Shown piece after piece: positions 24,926 through 38,518 of a DNA stretch of 64,000 nt (position 1 is its first letter; each line of letters starts with the position of its first letter). The notes under the pieces were generated by a model. That model was not told where the DNA came from and did no database searches. It saw only the letters and a program-made list of their open reading frames with translations. The stretch comes from Cryptomeria japonica. Its lineage: Eukaryota > Streptophyta > Pinopsida > Cupressales > Cupressaceae. Location: contig NC_081411.1 in assembly GCF_030272615.1 (NCBI RefSeq), positions 824,598,397 through 824,662,396 on the forward strand, read 5' to 3'. Position numbers and translations under genes: made by a program.

Positions 24926-26756
24926 ACTATGGGGAAACCCAATGACGCTCGGGAAGGCCCCACCGGCGCACCTCTATCCCTCCTCCTCACCTCTGCTCCT
25001 CCACACCTCCGTCGTGACCCTCCATGGCTGCCGCCTCCTGTGACTTGCACAAACATACACACACGTCACACACCAAGAAAAAAGAAAAGAATATCATAGT
25101 TAAGCCCTAACCTGAAAATAGGGTTAGGGTAAGATAATAAAATGGAAAGAAAATAGGGTAGAGGGTGGAGTAGTTTTATAATATTTTTTAATTAGGTTTT
25201 CATTGTTAATTAATATGTTATTTAAGTTATATGGGATATTTATGTTTTAGAAAATAAATATCTTCATATATATGTGATATATATATATATATAGTTAAAA
25301 ATATGAATGTATAGGTCAAATAGTAGATTAATTATTTTATTAGGTGTTTATATTATATATATGTTTTTTTTTAATAAACATATGGGTATAGTTAAAAATG
25401 ATGTTTTAAAATTCTAATTATTTTGGAGTTAATCTTTTAGGGAATTTTAACGGATTTGGTAAGTTATTTTTGGCTATGAGGAATATTTTTTTAGTCCACC
25501 TAGATATAGGTTTTTGAGATTAAACGTTATAGGACAAATTTTCATTATGGATCTAATTGACCCTTTAGTTTTATCAGTTTAACCACATTTTAATTAATGT
25601 TATAATAAAATATAGGCATTAATAATCTAAGTGCTAGGACTAATTTATTTAGTTCCTAAAAGCAATTTATGGTTATTGGAGATTAATATTATCTTCGTCA
25701 ATTAATTTAGAGAGTTTTTGGTTAAATTAATTTATTGATTAAAATTGATGAGATAATAAATAATTTTTTTAGTATTCTGCAATTAATTTAAATTATTTAT
25801 GCTTACTTGAATTAGTGATTAGAGCTAACTCAAAACATAGTTAACACAAAACTTGTTAGTGTGTTTCGTATTAGCCAATTTAATGTTATTAGGTTGTTAT
25901 TTAAAAAAAAAAATTATCCTGTTCATGCCCAAAAGTTTGGTCATGACACTTTAGTTCCTTCCTTCTACACACAAACTATGCAGATATCAATCCTCTTATC
26001 TAGTCTGACAAGAATCACATATCTATGCACTTAGATACACACACAACATTTGCCGACAACCTCAACATGAAACACAACATTGACCTTATAGGAAACAAAT
26101 AGGTCACCAGCATAAACCCTAAACCCTAAACATTTAGGTTAAGCAATTAATCAATTCAATCCTGACCATTGAGCACTTTGCATTTGAATACAATGGTCTT
26201 GAACAGATCTCAAGACATTCTCCATCATTCGTTCTTCACAGCTTCATGGAGGCAATAACACATCACGAGTTCTCCACCGTCTACAGGGACTTCGCACATT
26301 CCCGAGGTAGATAGGATCAATCTCCTTCATGCAAGATCCTTCACACGCACAAGGCTGACGTGGTAACATGATCCGATCTTCATTACAATGCTAACTCATC
26401 ACAAATGTCATCGGTTGAATGACACAAGCTTGGAACACTTCAACTGGAAACCTTGAAACTAAGACTACCAACCGGTAGTCCTACCACATTCCATGTACCG
26501 GTTCACATTTCAACATACTGCTTCACCTATTGCACATATACCAGTTTATACCACCATACCAGTTCTCTTTACCAGTTGCTTAACTTCAATATACCAGTTC
26601 ACTCCTCAGCATATTGCCATACCACTTCACAACACCATACCAGTTCTCTTTGCCAGTTGCTTAGCTTCAATATACTAGTTCACTTCTCAGCATATTGACA
26701 TCAATGACAACATACAATATCATCATGTCATCATACTCTTGCACATATCCCAACAA

Positions 26757-26775
26757 TCTCCCCCTATGTCATTGA
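26757..26775 (-). other. Element D polypurine tract
   Basis: The plus strand reads TCTCCCCCTATGTCATTG; on the minus strand this is a purine-rich tract directly before the 3' LTR. CAATGACATAGGGGGAGA parallels CAATGCCAAAGGGGGAGA of A, B and C. Confidence 0.8.
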
Positions 26776-27020
26776 TGGCAATATACAAAGATATTACTTA
26801 GCATCACATCTTCTCCCTATTGTTGCAGATATCTTCTCCATATTGTTGTGGATATCTTCTCCGCTTCACATCTTCTCCCCCTTTGACAACAATGCCAAAG
26901 TGGAGGCACAAGCTTTCCTATTCCACTATGTTGCTCCCTTTGAGGAGTAGCATCCTTCAACACATCAATCTTGAAAAAGATTGGACACTGCAATACCTGA
27001 CTGATGTGGAGCACATACTT

Positions 27021-30000
27021 TTAGTTCACCTCTTGAAGGGGCAACACCCCTAATTCACCTCTCAAATAGGTAAATGAATCCTTTGGTAGAGGCTTGGTGA
27101 ATATATCTGCTAACTGCTCCTTACTGGAAACATGTTCCAATACCATCTCCTTGTTCTGAACCTTTTCCCTCAAGAAATAATACTTGAGTTCAAAATGCTT
27201 GGTTCTAGCATGCAAAACTGGATTCTTGGAGATGTTAATTACACTAGTGTTATCACAAAATATACTTACCAGTTCAGATACAGGAACTTTGAAGCCATTC
27301 AATACATGCTTCATCCAAATAGTATGGGTGCAGTTCAAAAAAGCTGCAACATACTTCGCTTCTGCTATAGACTGAGAAATACAACTCTGCTTTTTACTCA
27401 TCCATGAGACTAGTCTACCACCGAGGAAGAATGCACCATCGGTTGTGCTCTTCTGATCATCCACATTACCAACCCAATCGGCATTGGTAAACACTTTGAG
27501 ACTGAAGTCATTGTTGTATGCATACCATAATCCATACTCTATAGTTCCCTTCAAATATCTAAGAATCTACTTGACTACTATCAGGTGGGATTCTCTTAGG
27601 CTTTTCTAGAATCGAGCAGTAATGCCCACTATATGTGCAATGTCTGGTCTACTATGTACTACACAATGCAACTTACCAATCATTGATCGATATTCCTTGT
27701 CATTTACCACTGCTGAGTCATCCTCTTTTGATAATTTACAACCGGTCACCATCAGTGTACCAACCAGTTTGTTGTCTTCCATGCCAAAAGTCTTCAACAC
27801 TTCTTTGACATACTTGGACTAAGTGATAAAGATTCCATCTTTCATTTGTTGAATCTGTAGTCCAATGAAGAACTTAATCTCCCCTATAAGTGACATCTCA
27901 AACTCCTTTTTCATCTCATCTGCAAAATCATGACTCATCTTGTCATCTCCTCCAAAGATGATGTCATCAATAAATACTTCACAAATCAGAATCTGGTCTC
28001 CTTCTGACTTCAAGTAGATATTGATATCTTCACTTGTTCTTTCAAATCCAATCTTCACAAGATGGGAGTGCAAGAATTCATACCATGCTCTAGGTGCCTA
28101 TTTTAGTCCATACAAGGCTTTATGTATCCTACACAACATGTCACTATCTTCTGATAGGGCAAACCCATCTGGTTTCTCTATATACACCTCCTCTTCAAGT
28201 ATTCCATTTAGGAATGCATATTTTACATCCATTTGGTATACCTTGATTCCTTTAAAAGTTGCATATGCAAGAAGCATATGAACTCCTTCCAATCTGGCTA
28301 CTAGAGAAAAGGTTTCTCCATAGTCTTCTCCTTCTTCTTGAGCATACCCCTTACACACTAGTCTAGCTTTGTTTCTTATCACTGTCCCATCTTCATTTAG
28401 CTTATTTCTGAAAACCCATTTGGTACCAATGACATTTCTATGCTCTAGTTTGGGTACCAAGGACCATGTACCCTTCTTTTCTATCTGATCAAGTTCCTCT
28501 TCCATTGCCTTGATCCAATCTTCATCTTTATGTGCCTCTTTGAATGATTTAGGCTCAAATTCAGAGATCATACATGAGTTTTCTTTGACATTTCTTCTTG
28601 TAAGGATTCCTGCATCCTTGTCTCCTATGATTTTCTTTGGATCATGATTGAGTTTGACATACCTAGGTATGTTCTTAATAGCTTCCTCTTTCATTTCTTC
28701 ATCATCCTCATCTTCATCAGCATCAGCATCTACCAGTGTATGAGCACAATTACTGGTACTGGGCTGATTTGCAATTGGCTCCTAGAAGGTTACTACCGAT
28801 TCATCTCCTACTTGCTCACTGTCAGTTTCCTCAGGTTTCTCAAAGTTTTCATCAACCCTAACACTGATTCTTTCAACAATTCTTCGAGTCCTATTGTCGA
28901 AGCATTTGAGAGCTTTACTCTTGGTGGAATATCCTAGGAATATTCCCTCATCACATTTTGCATCGAACTTTCTCTAATGTTCACTCCTCTTGATATAACA
29001 TTTGCTACCAAACACTCTAAAGTAGCTTACCACTGGTGTCTTACCGGTCCAATACTCATAAGGATTCTTATCCTTACCTTTCTTGATGAGTACCCAGTTC
29101 ATTGTATAGACTGTAGTGCTCACCGCTTCTCTCCAAAAGGTGTGAGCAACTTTTCCTTGGATTAGCATAGTTCTAGCTACTTCAACCACAGTCCAGTTGT
29201 TCCTCTCTGCTAAGCCATTCTACTATGGAGCCCGGGGGGAAAACAGTTGCCTCTTGATGCCATTCTCTTCACAATATTTGTTGAATTCATTGGAAGTTAA
29301 TTCCCCTCCTTGATCAATTCTTAAGCACTTAATCCTCTTACCATTTTCTTTTTCAACCAATGCTCTGAAGGCTTTGAACTTTCCAAAAGCTTTAGATTTG
29401 TCCTTCAAGAATGTGACCCACATCTTTCTTGAGCAATCATCTGTTAGAATCATAAAATATTTATCTCCCTACACACTCCTAGTTTTCATAGGACCACATA
29501 AATCAGTATGCAAAAGATCAAGTAAATTGTCTGTAGTGAAAGATTTACCTTTGAAGGTTGAGGAAGACATTTTCCCTAGTTGACACTCTTTGCAAAGAGG
29601 ACTTTTTGGTTTGCTCATCATAGGTAATCCTCTAACTGCCTTGGTCTTACTGGCCTTCACAATGTTATCAAAGTTTACATGGCAGAGTCTCCTATGCCAT
29701 ATCCAGCTATCAACAAAATTAGCCATAAGACATGTACTAATATTTGCATTCAGCTGAAATAGGTTACCTTTGGTCTGCTTACCAGTGGTCATCAGTTCAC
29801 CATTCTTTCCTTTGATTTTGCACATTCCATTTTTAAATTCTAGAGTGAGTCCACTATCATTCAGCTGGGCAACACTCAAAAGATTATGTCTTAGACCTTC
29901 CACCCAATACACATTGTCAACACTTCTCTTTCCATTCAGAGAGATAGACCCTCTTCCTTTGACCATACAAGGTGCATCATTACCAAAACGGTGAACACCA

Positions 30001-31112
30001 CCATCATACTTTTCCAAAGATAGAAACTTACTCCGATCACCAGTCATATGATGAGAGCAACCACTATCAATAATCCACTCATTGGGATTATCAAAGTGGG
30101 AGACAAGAGCCTTCTTGTCTAACACATCTTTCTTGACTGCAACAAACACAATATGTTCATTTTCTTCATCTTCTAATTCCTCATCAGTGACACCTTCATC
30201 AACTGCTACAAAGCAGTTTCTCCAGTTTCCTCCTTTGAACTTCGTGAACCTTTCCAATTTGTCATGGTTATCACCATTAGGGCAATTTACAACAATTTGT
30301 CCTATCCGGTTACAAGAAAAGCATTTCAAAGGGAGATTAACTCTGTATTTACCAGTTCCCTTGGGAAGTCTCTTGGCAAGAAGAGCTTCAAATTCCATCA
30401 GAATCTCCTCATCATCCATTTCTCTACTTTGTCTTTGTTCACAGCTAGTACTAGCTTCTTTGCCTTTTCTAGATAGTGCAGCAGATGCTCTGAAGGCTGA
30501 TTCAGTCTTCCAAATATTGCCATCATAATTATTTAGCTCATAAGTTGTTAGCTTTGCAATGATGGAGTCTAGGGATGCCTTTGTCTTAGCTACAGACCTC
30601 AACTCCTGAATAGCTACAACCCTTATTGCATCGACCGGTAATAAGGATCTCAAAACTTTGCTAACAATAGTGGAAACTTCCATTTTACCACCTGCACTCT
30701 TGATGTCTCCAACAACAATTTTGATTCTTATTCCATATTATTGAATGGTCTCTCCTTCAACCATCCGCATGTCTTCAAACTTTCCCCTAAGGCTCTCTTC
30801 CTTAGCTTGTTTCAAATGCTCATCACTGCCATAGATATTTTCAAGGGCATCCCATACTTTTGTGGGATTCACTTTATCCTGAACATCAATAAACTCAATG
30901 TCAGATAAACTGTTGATTAGGGCTTCCATGACTTTCCCATTCTCCTGAATCTCTCTCTTTTGATCATCGGTGAGAATACCCGTAGGGATAACATAAGCAT
31001 TCTCAACATAGCTCCAATGTTGAGAAAACATGCTTCTGATGTATATCTTCATTATGTCCTTCCATATTTTTAATTTATCTCTGTTAAACTTTGGACCTTC
31101 CCTCTTCATCAT
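27021..31112 (-). pseudogene. Element D gag-pol polyprotein, degenerate
   Basis: On the minus strand from the ATG at 31112 (MMKREGPKFNRDKLKIWKD): UBN2 gag; a zinc knuckle CFSCNRIGQIVVNC (about 30300-30340) whose His is Gln; an intact protease DSGCSHHM (about 30045-30070); preintegrase; integrase (HTDLCGPM about 29480-29505, DDCSRKMWVTFL, RIDQGGELTS); RT (QMDVKYAFLNG, FIDDIIFGG about 27950-27975); RNase H (FTNADWVG, about 27480); and the end GVLPLQEVN. Stops fall mainly where Gln, Trp or Arg is expected, for example at about 30736, 29470, 29224, 28980, 28097 and 27820. The RT active site has Ile for Val beside an intact DD. The polyprotein order is complete, but no single frame exceeds about 400 codons. 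Confidence 0.92.
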
Positions 31113-31169
31113 TAGTGTAGGATCTTTGCCTCAAGCAGTTAAGCTTACAGCACAGAGGACCTGGAAGAT

Positions 31170-31181
31170 GCTCTGATACCA
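31170..31181 (-). other. Element D primer binding site
   Basis: The minus strand reads TGGTATCAGAGC, two bases inside the LTR boundary at 31184. Confidence 0.9.
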
Positions 31182-31183
31182 AT

Positions 31184-32751
31184 TCATAAATCAATGATCA
31201 ACAGTGATTACCAAACCGATACTGAGAGGGGGGGTGAATCAGTATAGGCACAAAAACTTTTCCCAAACTAGTTTGACTGCAAATAGTGAACTTGACTGGT
31301 AATCACTAACACCGGTCTAAACCAAAATACTACCGATTAAACACAATGCTACTAGGAAAGACATAAACTGGCAACACTTAGCTTTCCATACAACCTACTC
31401 CCTCATTTCCACTTTATCCTTATGCATAAATAGATAATCTATCATCAGAGATACAATAATTTACTAGCATAACATGATTCAATGCTTGACAGAAAATAAC
31501 AAAGCATCACATGAAAGAGGCATCACACATGACACACATATTTTTCACGTGGAAAACCAACTGGGAAAAACCATGGTGGGGATGAATACCCACGAGCTAT
31601 TTTTGAACTCTTTAGAAGTCTTCTCTATTAGGAGCCTAGTCTAGTTAAAGATTGTTACAACAAGTTCTGTTAGGAACCGATCCTATTAGGGATCACCCAG
31701 TTAAGGGATGGCTAGAATACTCAGTTAAGGGTTAAACCCTATTAGAGGTTACCTTGCTAAAGGATTTTATGAACCCAATGGCTTTGATTCACCCTATTAA
31801 AGGATTTATAGCAAGCTAGTTAAAGCTACCCGGTTAAGGGATTTTCCAACTATTGAAGTAGTTAAAGATCAAAAGGTATTATAGTGATCTAGTAATAGCA
31901 CTCAATGCCAATGCAGATCCGCTTTAGTTCCTTCCTTCTGCACACACACTATGCAAGTATCAATCCTCTTATCTGGTCTAGCAAGAATCACATATTTTTG
32001 CACTTAGATACACACACAACATTTGTCGACAACCTTAACATTAAACACAACATCAACCTTATAGGAAACAAATAGGTCAACAGCATAAACCCTAAACCAT
32101 AAACATTTAGGTTAAGAAATTGATCAGTTCAATCCTAACCATTGAACACTTTGCATTTGAATACAACGGTCTTGAACAGATCTCAAGACATTCTCCATCG
32201 TTTGTTCTTCACCGATTCATGGAGGTGATAACTCATCACGAGTTCTCCACTGTCTACAGGGACTTTGCACATTCCTGAGGTAGATAGGATCAATCTCCTT
32301 CATGCAAGATCCTTCACGCGAACAAGGATGACGTGGCAACATGATCTAATCTTCATTACAATTCTAACTCATCACATGATGTCATTGGTTGAATCACACA
32401 AGCTTGGAACACTTCAACCGAAAACCCTAAAGCTAAGACTACCAACCGGTAGTCCTACCAGATTCCATGTACCGGTTCACATTTCAACATACCAGTTCGC
32501 TTGGACAAACATACCACTTCACCTATTGCACATATACCGGTTTACACCACCATATCGGTTCTCTTTGCCAATTTCTTAACTTTAATATACCGGTTCACTC
32601 CTCAGTATATTGCCATACCGCTTCACAACACCATATCGGTTCCTTTTGCTAGTTGCTTAGCTTCAATATACCAGTTCACTTCTCAGCATATTGACATCAA
32701 TGACAACATAAAATATCATCATGTCATCATACTCTTGCACATATGCCAACA
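31184..32751 (-). repeat. Element D 5' LTR (1568 bp)
   Basis: Plus-sense TCATAAATC...TATGCCAACA, followed by the TSD GTGAC. A GAGAGGGGGGGTGAATCAG motif (about 31223-31242), the complement of the C-tract motif of A-C, lies close to the PBS side. It carries the 63 bp missing from the 3' copy. TACCGGTT-rich degenerate repeats lie at about 32440-32660. Confidence 0.88.
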
Positions 32752-33124
32752 GTGACTCCCATTTTGTGATTGAGCAGTGAGCTCTAGGCAGTTGGCCTTT
32801 CTGCATGTGCAAACTCCATATTGTAAACACATACTATCTATAGTAGTATCATCTAATTGTGGGTAAATTTTCCCATCGTGGTTTTTCCCCTTATAGGGTT
32901 TCCACGTACAGATATTTGTGTTATGTGTTGTGGATATTATTGCCTTTCTGTTTCATGCATTAAACTTTACCGGTACTACAATTAACTGATAAAACTATCT
33001 ACCGACATTAAAGTTTGGTTTACCGGCATTAAGCATTAAGTTTGGTTAAGTTAGTTTTGGTTTGTATTTATTGGACAACTGATTCACCCCCCCCCCCCCT
33101 CAGTTGCCTCCAAGACCTAACAAC

Positions 33125-33136
33125 CAGTATCAGAGC
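33125..33136 (+). other. Element C primer binding site
   Basis: CAGTATCAGAGC differs from the initiator Met-tRNA complement at its first two bases, two positions after the LTR end ACCTAACA. Confidence 0.75.
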
Positions 33137-33179
33137 CTATTCCATTTTTTGCAGAAGTCTAACAACTGGAGGAGATCCA

Positions 33180-36100
33180 ATGTCTTCTAACTATTTTAGG
33201 AAGGACAGTCAGAAGCTTGATGGAACCAACTATGGTATATGGAAGATCAGGATGGAAACACATTTGAATTGCATTGGGAAGAACATATGGGATGTTAAAA
33301 AGAATGGATATGTTCTTCCTACTCAAGGTCCACCTATTCCACCAACCATGGATAAAGATGAGGAAAATGATTACAAAGCAAGAGAAGCGCTTTTGAGCAC
33401 ATTGTCAGATCAGCAAATCATGGGATTATCAGATAGATCTACTGCTAAAGCTATTTGGGACAAGTTGGAAACATTGAATGAAGGTGATACGATAGTCAAA
33501 ATTTCAAAAGTGTAATGCTTCCGGGTCAGGTATGAAAATCTGAAAATGGAAGAAGATGAAAGAATTTCTGCTTTTATGGAAAGCGTAAATGAAATTGTTT
33601 TGGGCATACAATATCATAGAGGAACCTTAAGTGAAGATGAAATTATTTCTAAAGTTTAGGAGATTTGCCACCGACATACAAAATGAAAGTTAATACTATA
33701 ATGAATTGAGAACAATGCCTAATACATCAGTATCTACAGATACTTTGGTTGGAAAACTTTCAGCTTTTGAACTTGAGGAATTTGGTCATGTTGCTACTAT
33801 TAAGACTGAATTAGCTTTCAAGGCATCATCATCATCTGTAGCATCATCATCATCAACTAAGAAATCTGATTGGAAAGCCTTTTATGCAAGAGAACTTGAA
33901 GAAATTAGAAAGAAGAATGAAGAACTGGAAGAGCTTGAAGCACTATTTGCAAGGAAAATGCCTAAAGGTCCAGTTGGAAGTAAGTGTGAAGGTAAAGCAC
34001 CATTTCAATGTTTTAACTACAATAAGATTGGCCATATGGCATCTAGATGTCCTGATAGACATGCACGATTGAAAGAAGAAGCTAAAAGAATATATAAGCT
34101 TAACCCTAAATATCAAAGGTACAGATTTAAGAAGAATAGAGACAAATCATGTTACTATGCTGATGAAGGAGTTACTAATGATTCTGTTGAAGAACCGGCA
34201 GAAAATGGATGGGATTTTGTTGCTATAATAGAAGATCAACTGGCACCTATTATTCAATCGATAGAGTAGGCCTTGGTAGCTAAAATTGATGATAAAGATG
34301 AATGGATTATTGATTTCGGATGTTCACATCATATGACTGGTGATAAGAGTAAATTCTTAATCTTTCAAGAATACAATGGAGGTCTAGTAAGATTTGGAGA
34401 TGACAATCTTGTTTGATCAAAGGAAAAGGCACTATATCTTTTGATGGTAAGTATAATAATGATAATGTTTACTATGTTGAAGGTTTGAAATATAATCTTT
34501 TGAGTGTTGGTCAATTAGTTGAAAATGGATTTCAATTACAATTCAAGAATGGTAAATACAAAATCATGAACAGATCTGGCTTAGAAATTGCAACTGGTAA
34601 TCAGACTAGAGGTAATATCTTTCATTTGAATAACAGTGAGAAGGCATGCTTGATTACACATATTGATGAAAGTTGGTTATGGCATACGAGAATGTGTCAT
34701 GTAAATTTTAATTGCATTGTCAAAATATGTACAACTAAGGCAATAAGAGATTTACCTAAGATTGTTAAGCCTCACAATCCGGTATGTAAGGAAAGTCAAT
34801 TTGGAAAGCAAGTTAGAGCATCTTTTAAGAGTATACTAGAAAAATCCAATAATGTTCTTGAATTAATTCATACAGATTTATGTGGTCCAGCAAGAACTAG
34901 AACTTTACAAAGAGATAGGTATTTTATGCTAATCATTGATGATTATTCAAGAATGTGCTGGGTTACTTTTCTTAGGGAGAAATTAGAAGCTTTTGGAAAA
35001 TTCAAACTTTTCAAGTTGATGGTAGAGAATGAAACTAGTAAGAAAATAAAATGCTTGAGATTAGATCAAGGAGGTGAATTCACATCTAAGGAATTTAATA
35101 CATTATGTGAAGTGAATGGAATTAAAAGACAATTATCAGCACCTTGGACACCCCAGCAGAATGGAGTTTTGGAAATGAAGAACAAAACTATTTTGGATGT
35201 AGCTAGAAGTATGATATCAGAAGCAAATCTACCTTATGTGTATTGGAGAGAAGCAGTCAATATAGCTATTTATACATTCAATAGAGTTCACATCAAAGGT
35301 GAAACCAGTAGGACCCCTCATGAACCATGGTCTAGTAATACTCCTACAAATGAACCTACTATGAGCACACCAGTATAGAATATTGATCCAGTTACACCAG
35401 CATCATCTGAGAATTCCGCAGTGACTAAAGAACAACAGTAAGTAAAAACACCTTGGTATGTAAGATTGAATCACTCTGAAAATTAGATAATTGGGAACAA
35501 ATATCAAGGTTTTATGACTAGAGGAAGACAGACAAATGAAGAAGTATGTCTTATTTCTCAAATTAAACCAGCATCAGTTAATGAGGCATGTGAAGATAAA
35601 CACTAGATTAAAGCTATGGAAGATGAATTGGAATAAATTGAAAAGAATAACACATGGGCATTAGTTCCCCGACCTAAAGACAAAAATGTAATTGGAACTA
35701 AATGGGTATTCAGAAATAAACTCAATGAAGATGGTAAGGTAGTCAGAAATAAAGCAAGATTAGTGTGTAAGGGATATTCATAGAAATAAGGAAGTGATTA
35801 TAATGAAACCTTTACACCGGTAGCTAGAATTAAGGCAGTCAGATTATTCTTAGCTTTTGCATCACACAAGAACTATAAAGTATATCAAATGGATGTTAAA
35901 TGTGCGTTTCTAAATGGTGATCTTGAAGAAGAAGTTTAGATTGAACAACCTAATGGATTTTCTTTGACAAATGACAAAGATATGGTTTGCAGATTAAGGA
36001 AAGCTTTATATGGATAGAAGCAAGCTCCTAGAGCTTGGTATACTAGATTGGACAAATATCTTTTGAAGATTGGTTTTACTAAAGGTAATGCTAACAACAA

Positions 36101-37101
36101 TCTATATTACAAAGTGGCTAATGATGACATCTTGGTTGTAGAAGTTTTTGTTCATGATATAATCTTTGGAGGAGAAGATGGATTGTGTAAAGACTTTTCT
36201 AATAAGATGCAGGAAGAATTTGAAATGTCTATGATTGGAGAGATAAAATTATTTTTTAGGATTGTAGATTTCATACACTGATAAAGGTATATTCATAAAT
36301 CAATCAAAGTACTTGAAGGAATTACTAAAGAAATTTGGCATGGAAAACACTAAATCAGTAAGCACACCTATGACTACAACTAATAAACTATCTTTAAAGG
36401 ATTAATCAACACTTGCTAATATGAATAGGTACAAGTCTATGATAGGAGGTTTACTATATTTGATGAAAACCAGACCTGATATTATGAATGCAGTATGTAT
36501 TGTTTAAAAATATCAAAGTAATCCTAAAGAAAATCATGAATCAGCAGTGAAAAGGATTTTCCAGTATCTACAAGGAACTAGAAATCTTGGTTTATGGTAT
36601 CCTAGAGATGAAAACTTTGATTTATGTTCATACACAAATGCAAATTGGGCAGGAGATGTAGATGATAGAAAAAGCACCACCAGCGGAGCATTGTTTCTTG
36701 GTAGCAGATTAATTTCATGTTTGAGAAAGAAATAATGTTGCACATCTTTATCAATAGCAGAATCAGAATATGTTGTAGTAACAACTAACTGTACACAGGT
36801 ATTATGGATTAAGAAAATGTTGAAGGACATAAAGGTAAAATGCAAGGAACCTATAACAATTTACTATGATAATATGGCAGCAATTGATATATCTAAGAAT
36901 CCAGTATTTCACTCAAAAACTAAGCATGTTTCTATCAAATTCAATTTTCTAAAAGATAATGTTGAAGCAAAAGAAGTGAAATTGGTTTATGCGAATACTA
37001 AAGAACAGATTGCAGATATTTTCACTTAGCCTTTGCCTAAAGAATATATTAAGTATCTCAGAGAGCATCTTGGGGTTATACCCCCATCGGTAGAGACTTA
37101 G
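33180..37101 (+). pseudogene. Element C gag-pol polyprotein, degenerate
   Basis: ATG at 33180 (MSSNYFRKDSQKLDGTNYGIWK), then UBN2 gag with a stop at about 33513 and a shift near 33660; a zinc knuckle CFNYNKIGHMASRC (second Cys to Tyr, about 34009-34050); and a protease reading DFGCSHHM (DSG lost, about 34314). After a shift near 34410 the preintegrase/integrase frame runs 34413-35378 (HTDLCGP, IDDYSRMCW, RLDQGGEFTS, TPQQNGV). The end of integrase is deleted: the frame jumps from TPHEP to a Thr/Pro-rich linker. RT carries QMDVKCAFLNG, but its active site is FVHDIIF, Asp to His. RNase H (YTNANWAGD) follows, and the frame ends GVIPPSVET at 37101. At least ten stops interrupt it. Confidence 0.92.
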
Positions 37102-37449
37102 ACAGTTGATGATTGTCATCAACGGGCAGAATTAACAGAGAAATATTTTTCCTACTTTGATGAGGAGAGCTACTTCTCAGGGGGAGTAGTTGGATAAATT
37201 GATAAGTTGGTATTTTATGACAAGTTCTTTGAACTGATTATATTTGGTTTTGTATTGCCTTGGCATTTGATGTCAAAGGGGGAGAGATATGGAAAAACAC
37301 ATTATCTTTTGGGGAGAGATTGTTACTCTCTGTATCTGTATTTTGATAATCTCTTTGGGAGATTGTTGGTTTTTGGTTTTTGGCATTTCTGTTTTGGCAC
37401 TTTGATGGTTTTTCCATCTTGTGTTACCATCAATGCCAAAGGGGGAGAT
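37102..37449 (+). other. Element C 3' untranslated region with PPT-like tracts
   Basis: Non-coding. Purine runs at about 37178-37188, 37276-37288 and 37310-37320 precede the true PPT (CATCAATGCCAAAGGGGGAGAT, about 37428-37449) next to the LTR. The open frame at 37207-37524 is fortuitous. Confidence 0.75.
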
Positions 37450-38518
37450 TTTTGGTATTTTGGATACATTGATATGGTTTTGTCATTGATGTCAACACTT
37501 GATAAACACTTGAGAATTACTTGAGAAACAATTGGAAAACTTTGTTTATATTCACCGACATGTTCAGTGACTTATGCACAGTCACCGATATCTAGTTCAC
37601 TAGCAGGTTATATTGTTCACCAGCACTTGGAATGACCTAGAGATTACTTGATTATGTCGAAGACATTGTTTGGACACTTTGTTTTGGTGATTTGTTCATT
37701 GGTCTAATCGGGTTTGCATATTTGTTGTTACCGACAATTAGGTCTAGGTTATGGACCGACAAGCATATCTATTCCAGATCAGCATGGCACGCCATGAAGA
37801 TGATTCATCATTGTTTTAAATGCATTGAGTCAGCATCATGCATCACATATTGATTCATTTGTAATTGATTTTATTGTAATATCTTAGTGAGCCAACCTAC
37901 TCATTTAGTCTTAGGTTTTGGTATAAATGTGAGATCTCATTTGTGAGATTGTAATAAGGATAGAGGAAGAAGAATATAATAAGGTATATGCGAATATAAG
38001 AAAAGATATACATGCAGACATCATTCAATATTGAAGGAAGTTTTGAAGAAGGCAAATTAGATCTTAACTGGTACTGAATCTAGCATATGAAGATGCTATT
38101 TTGAGTAGTACATTGTCATTGGATTTAACCATCCAATTGTAGTTAGTGTGACTCCCATTTTGTGATTGAGTAGTGACCTCTAGGCAATTGGCCTTTCTGC
38201 ATGTGAAGACTCCATATTGTACACACATACTATCTGTAGTAGTATCATCTAATTGTGGGTAAGGTTTCCCACCATGGTTTTTCCCCTTATAGGGTTTCCA
38301 CGTACAAATATTTGTGTTATGTGTTGTGGATGTTATTGCCTTTTTGTTTCATGCATTAAACTTTATCGGTATTGCAATTAACTGATAAAACTATCTACCG
38401 GCATTAAAGTTTGGTTTACCAGCATTAAGCATTAAGTTTGGTTAACTTAGTTTTGGTTTGTATTTATTGGACAACTGATTCACCCCCCTCCCCTCTCAGT
38501 TGCCTCTGGGACAAAACA
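37450..38518 (+). repeat. Element C 3' LTR (1069 bp)
   Basis: It starts TTTTGGTATTTTGG (mutated TG) and ends GGGACAAAACA before the TSD CATAG. A tract of six C interrupted by T after GATTCA (about 38480-38492) corresponds to the 13-C tract of the 5' copy. Confidence 0.9.

Noticed and set aside
24704-25099. Overlapping GC-rich open frames on both strands
   Set aside because: They arise from the GC-rich minisatellite, are open on several frames at once and have no domain.
26490-26698. Repeated TACCAGTTCAC-type units as a functional tandem array
   Set aside because: They are irregular, shared with the other D LTR and give no clear period. They are noted only as LTR content.
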